Positions 60,807 through 64,000 of a DNA stretch of 64,000 bases are shown one piece after another. Source of the DNA: Amycolatopsis nalaikhensis (lineage in GTDB: Bacteria; Actinomycetota; Actinomycetes; Mycobacteriales; Pseudonocardiaceae); NCBI RefSeq assembly GCF_030264295.1, contig NZ_CP127173.1:7501-71500 (forward strand), in the 5' to 3' direction. Each line of letters starts with the position of its first letter. The first letter of the stretch is position 1. The notes under the pieces are model-generated. The model had not been told where the DNA came from and searched no databases. It saw only the letters and a program-made list of their open reading frames with translations. The position numbers and the translations under genes are program-made.

Positions 60807-61675
60807 CGGTAGGTCGTGGGCGGCGGAGTCGTCGTGCTCCGGTCGGCCGCGGGCACGAACCGGTAGCTGCGCACGATCTTCTCGAGGTCTTCGCGGACCG
60901 AAGGGCCGGAGCGGTCGCTGTCCGCGTACGCCACGACGACACCCGACGCACCCGAGCCATCCCCGAACGCCATCGCAGCCACCAAGGCGTGCTTCGCCGC
61001 GCACTGCCCCGATTCCCCGGGGACGACCTCGGCGACGACGAACCGCGCCAGGATCTGCGTGCCGTCGGCCCGCGTGACCTGCGCGTCCGTGGCCGCGCCG
61101 AGCTGCGTTGTCCCGCCGTACGCGGCCGTCGCGACGTCCGTCGCCGCCTTGCGGGCCGCCGCCTCCGGGTCGGCCACGGGCTCCGTCGTGACGCCCGCGC
61201 CGCCCAGGCTGTCGCGGCCGCAGACGTCCTTGCCCAGGAACGCGCTCGTGATCAGCCTGACCTCGGGGTTGTCCCAGCCGTGCAGGGTGGTCGGGGCCGG
61301 TTCCCAGTTCGGCGGGACGTCGTAGGCGTACGAACCGTCCTTGCCCGCGACCGACTGCCAACCGGTCACCGCCGGGGGTACCGCCATCCGCGGCGATGGC
61401 GTCGACACCACCGGCTCGCGTGGGGTCGGCGTCGAGGACGCGTGGTGCGACCTGCCCACGCCCAGCGCGTTCAGCACCCCGGCGACCAGCGCGATGAACA
61501 CCAGCCCGAACCACGGCGCCCGCCGCCACTTCAGCGGCTTCAGCCTCGGCTTCGGGCGGATGCGCTTGGGCTGGGCGCGCGGCGCGTCCGCGGGCTCGTA
61601 ACCGCCGAACCCGCGGAGCGCCGCGTTGTCCTCGTACCCCGGCGTCGTGTCGTCACGACGGCGGAAGGGGCTCAT
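60803..61675 (-). CDS. Single-pass membrane protein with extracytoplasmic domain, unknown function
   Basis: A 290-aa protein with a basic, proline-rich cytoplasmic start (RPKPRLKPLKWRRAP), one TM helix (WFGLVFIALVAGVLNALGVG, about 55-74), a Ser/Thr/Pro linker and a domain of about 190 residues outside the membrane with two cysteines (DVCGRDS, GQCAAK). The architecture resembles actinobacterial DUF-type surface proteins. ATG at 61675 overlaps the proS stop by one base (TGATG). Confidence 0.75.
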   Translation of the reverse strand: MSPFRRRDDTTPGYEDNAALRGFGGYEPADAPRAQPKRIRPKPRLKPLKWRRAPWFGLVFIALVAGVLNALGVGRSHHASSTPTPREPVVSTPSPRMAVPPAVTGWQSVAGKDGSYAYDVPPNWEPAPTTLHGWDNPEVRLITSAFLGKDVCGRDSLGGAGVTTEPVADPEAAARKAATDVATAAYGGTTQLGAATDAQVTRADGTQILARFVVAEVVPGESGQCAAKHALVAAMAFGDGSGASGVVVAYADSDRSGPSVREDLEKIVRSYRFVPAADRSTTTPPPTTYR

Positions 61676-63422
61676 CAGGACCGGACGAGCTTGACCAGGT
61701 GCTCGACGACGGCGTCGACCGCGATCTCCTCGCGCTCGCCCGACCGCCGGTCCTTGACCTCGACGACGCCGTTGGCCAGCCCGCGCCCGACCACCAGGAT
61801 GGTCGGCACGCCGACCAGCTCGGCGTCGGCGAACTTGACACCAGGCGTCGCCTTGCGGTCGTCGAGGATGACCTCGATGCCCGCCGCGTCGAGCTCGGCG
61901 GCGATCTTCTCGGCGCCGGCCGCGACCGCCTCGTCCTTGCCCGCGATGACGATGTGCACGTCGAACGGCGACACCTCGCGCGGCCAGATCAGGCCGAGGT
62001 CGTCGTGGTTCTGCTCGGCGAGCACGCCGACCAGCCGCGAGACGCCGACGCCGTACGAACCCATCGTGATCCGGATCGGCTTCGAGTCCGGGCCGAGCGC
62101 GTCCAGCTCGAACGCGTCCGCGTACTTGCGGCCGAGCTGGAAGATGTGCCCGATCTCGATGCCGCGCGCGGCGACCAGGGTGCCCTGGCCGTCGGGCGAC
62201 GCGTCGCCCTCGCGGACCTCGGCGGCCTCGATGGTGCCGTCCGGGGTGAAGTCGCGGCCCGCGAGCAGGTCGACGACGTGGTGGTCGACCTTGTCGGCCC
62301 CGGTGACCCAGGCGGTGCCGGGGACGATCCGGGGGTCGGCGAGGTAGCGCACGCCGTTGTCCTGCAGCGCCTTCGGGCCGATGTAGCCCTTGACCAGGAA
62401 CGGGTTCTTCGCGAAGTCGGCCTCTTCGAGCAGCGCGACCTCGGCGGGCTCCAGCGACGCCTCGAGGCGCTTCATGTCCACTTCGCGGTCACCCGGGACC
62501 GCGACGCAGACCAGCTCCCACTCCTTCGCACCCGGCTGACGCGTCTTGAGCATGACGTTCTTCAGCGTGTCGGCAGCGGTGAAGGTGCGGCCCAGGTTCG
62601 CGTTGTTCAGGAAGTTGACCAGCGTCTCGATGGTCGGCGTGTTCGGCGTGTGGTGCACCTGCGCCTCGGGGCGGCCTTCGATCGGCTGCGCGGGCGGCGC
62701 GGGCGTCACGACGGCTTCGACGTTCGCCGCGTAGCCCGACTCGGTGCTGCGGACGTAGGTGTCCTCGCCCGTCTCGGCGACGGCGAGGAACTCTTCGGAC
62801 GCCGAGCCGCCCATCGCGCCCGACGTCGCCTTGACCACGACGTACTCGAGGCCGAGCCGGTCGAACAGCTTCGTGTACGCCTCGCGGTGGGCCTGGTAGG
62901 AGCGCTCGAGGCCCTCGTCGTCCAGGTCGAAGGAGTACGAGTCCTTCATGACGAACTCGCGGCCGCGCAGGATGCCGGCGCGGGGCGCGCCTCGTCGCGG
63001 TACTTCGTCTGGATCTGGTACAGCGTGACCGGGTAGTCGCGGTACGAGCTGTACTCGCCCTTCACGGTGAGCGTGAAGAGCTCTTCGTGCGTCGGGCCGA
63101 GCAGGTAGTCGGCGCCCTTGCGGTCCTTCAGGCGGAACAGGCTGTCGCCGTACTCGGTCCAGCGGCCGGTGGCCTCGTAGGGCTCCTTCGGCAGCAACGC
63201 GGGGAACTGGATCTCCTGCGCGCCGATCTTGTTCATCTCGTCGCGCACGACGTTCTCGATCCGGCGCAGGACCCGCAGGCCCAGCGGCAGCCAGGAGTAC
63301 CCGCCCGGGGCGACCCGGCGGACGTAGCCGGCGCGTACCAGGAGCCGGTGGCTCGGTACTTCGGCGTCCGCCGGATCCTCGCGCAACGTGCGAAGGAACA
63401 ACGACGAAGTCCTGGTGATCAC
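61675..63422 (-). CDS. proS: Prolyl-tRNA synthetase (single-base frameshift in this sequence)
   Basis: 582 aa if repaired; class II synthetase charging tRNA-Pro. The N-terminal part reads [27 protein letters not shown] (motif 1) and [12 protein letters not shown] to TKYRDEARP. The rest, in another frame, continues [17 protein letters not shown] (motif 2), an INS editing domain with [15 protein letters not shown], and motif 3 [14 protein letters not shown]. The break is at G4 (62982-62985); five Gs would restore the frame. Loss would be lethal, so a homopolymer error is likely. GGGAG lies 7 nt before the GTG at 63422. Confidence 0.92.
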
Positions 63423-63546
63423 TGCGGGGCTCCCTGCTCCGGGCGGGTGTGAAAGTCCCGCTCAGGGTAGTCAATCCCCCCGCCGTGGCTCCAACGGGTT
63501 ACTCGGCGGCCCGTTTTTGTCGGTGGTGACCGCTAGCGTTCGCGGC

Positions 63547-63903
63547 ATGACAGTTCGCATGGCCATGGTCACGATCGACTGCGCGGATCCGCGCAGGCTG
63601 GCGGAGTTCTGGACGGCGGCGCTCGGTACGACCGTCGCCCAGGACTTCGGGGGCGAGTTCCTGTTCCTCGCCCCACCGGAGGGCGGGCTCTCGCTGGGGC
63701 TGCAGCGGGTGCCCGAGCCACGCGCGGGCAAGAACAGGGTCCACATCGACCTCGGGTCCGAAGACCGGGAACAGGAGGTGAAGAGACTGGTCGGGCTGGG
63801 CGCGACCGAGCTGGGCGAGCACGAGGTGCCCGGCTTCGCGTGGACGGTCCTGGCCGATCCGGAGGGCAACGAGTTCTGCGTCTCCGGGTCGCGGCACGAG
63901 TAG
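63547..63903 (+). CDS. VOC-family (glyoxalase/bleomycin resistance-like) protein
   Basis: A 118-aa protein with the beta-alpha-beta-beta-beta VOC module. VTIDCADPRRLAEFWTAAL at the start and NRVHIDLGSEDREQEVKRL and LADPEGNEFCV at the end are typical of glyoxalase-like domain 6 (DUF2237/Glyoxalase_6). Divergent from proS. It may bind metal and a small ligand. ATG at 63547 without a strong RBS. Substrate unknown. Confidence 0.85.
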   Translation: MTVRMAMVTIDCADPRRLAEFWTAALGTTVAQDFGGEFLFLAPPEGGLSLGLQRVPEPRAGKNRVHIDLGSEDREQEVKRLVGLGATELGEHEVPGFAWTVLADPEGNEFCVSGSRHE

Positions 63904-63938
63904 CCGCCGCGCGGGTGGCGCTCGGGTAGAAAGGCGGC

Positions 63939-64000
63939 ATGAGCGCTCGCGTACTGCTGCCGTGGACCGACATCGAGGTGCCGGAGGGGATCGAGGCCGC
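63939..64000 (+). CDS. 2-hydroxyacid dehydrogenase, first 20 codons only
   Basis: The ATG at 63939 follows GAAAGGCGGC. The start of the product (MSARVLLPWTDIEVPEGIEA) resembles D-isomer 2-hydroxyacid dehydrogenases, which often begin with a RVLLPW-type first strand. The gene runs off the window, so the call is tentative. Confidence 0.5.
   Translation, partial: MSARVLLPWTDIEVPEGIEA

Overview
The window is a chromosomal segment of a very GC-rich filamentous actinomycete. The gene set, the GC-saturated third codon positions, the frequent GTG starts and the gene order fit a Pseudonocardiales genome, most likely Amycolatopsis; the genus is an inference, because no rRNA gene is present. The order ahpE - DUF3052 - aceE ... 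PucR-type regulator - fabD matches the Mycobacterium tuberculosis Rv2238c-Rv2245 neighbourhood. The fabD-fabH-acpP-fabF operon followed by DUF3145 matches Streptomyces.

Layout. 1-5 kb: the end of an MFS exporter and dnaE1. 5.2-9.6 kb: a four-gene, translationally coupled asparagine operon (GntR regulator, permease, asparaginase, aspartase). 9.7-12.3 kb: a CocE/NonD hydrolase, then IS copy 1 inside an intergenic palindromic repeat. 12.4-19.2 kb: metallophosphoesterase/GntR divergent from a class V aminotransferase, an acyl-CoA dehydrogenase, a secreted cupin, and MarR divergent from an AhpD-like/MFS pair. 19.3-25.4 kb: tRNA-Val, ahpE, DUF3052, aceE, lldD and a decayed SDR. 25.7-29.1 kb: lactate permease, PnuC-like protein and IS copy 2. 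29.4-32.5 kb: a membrane-helix protein and a NatAB-like ABC exporter. 32.6-39.7 kb: the fatty-acid synthase II locus. 40-47 kb: an anchored protein of unknown function, a flavoprotein disulfide reductase, an unusual Lsr2-like protein, and the pntAA-pntAB-pntB transhydrogenase coupled to a lipoate ligase. 47.3-50.5 kb: TetR with ferredoxin reductase and membrane desaturase. 50.7-58.8 kb: a two-component system, TetR/cupin, YjbQ, an ABC-2-like membrane protein, a HAD phosphatase and an MprF-like protein. 58.9-64 kb: a P-loop ATPase, membrane proteins, proS, a VOC protein and the start of a 2-hydroxyacid dehydrogenase.

How genes work together. Asparagine is imported, deamidated to aspartate and converted to fumarate. 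LldD and the lactate permease form a lactate-use module. Pyruvate dehydrogenase and FAS-II supply and use acetyl units. The ferredoxin reductase and desaturase introduce double bonds into acyl chains.

Most striking are three families of intergenic repeats. All are built from an odd number (3 or 5) of 15-bp modules, mostly palindromic, arranged symmetrically about the central module. When read in frame they spell related decapeptides. Two copies of one 955-bp IS sit at exactly the same base of two copies of one repeat family. Separately, four conserved genes (ahpE, aceE, a P-loop ATPase, proS) each carry a single-base frameshift, and three of these are extra bases in the hexamer GAGCTC. That pattern points to sequence error more than to decay.
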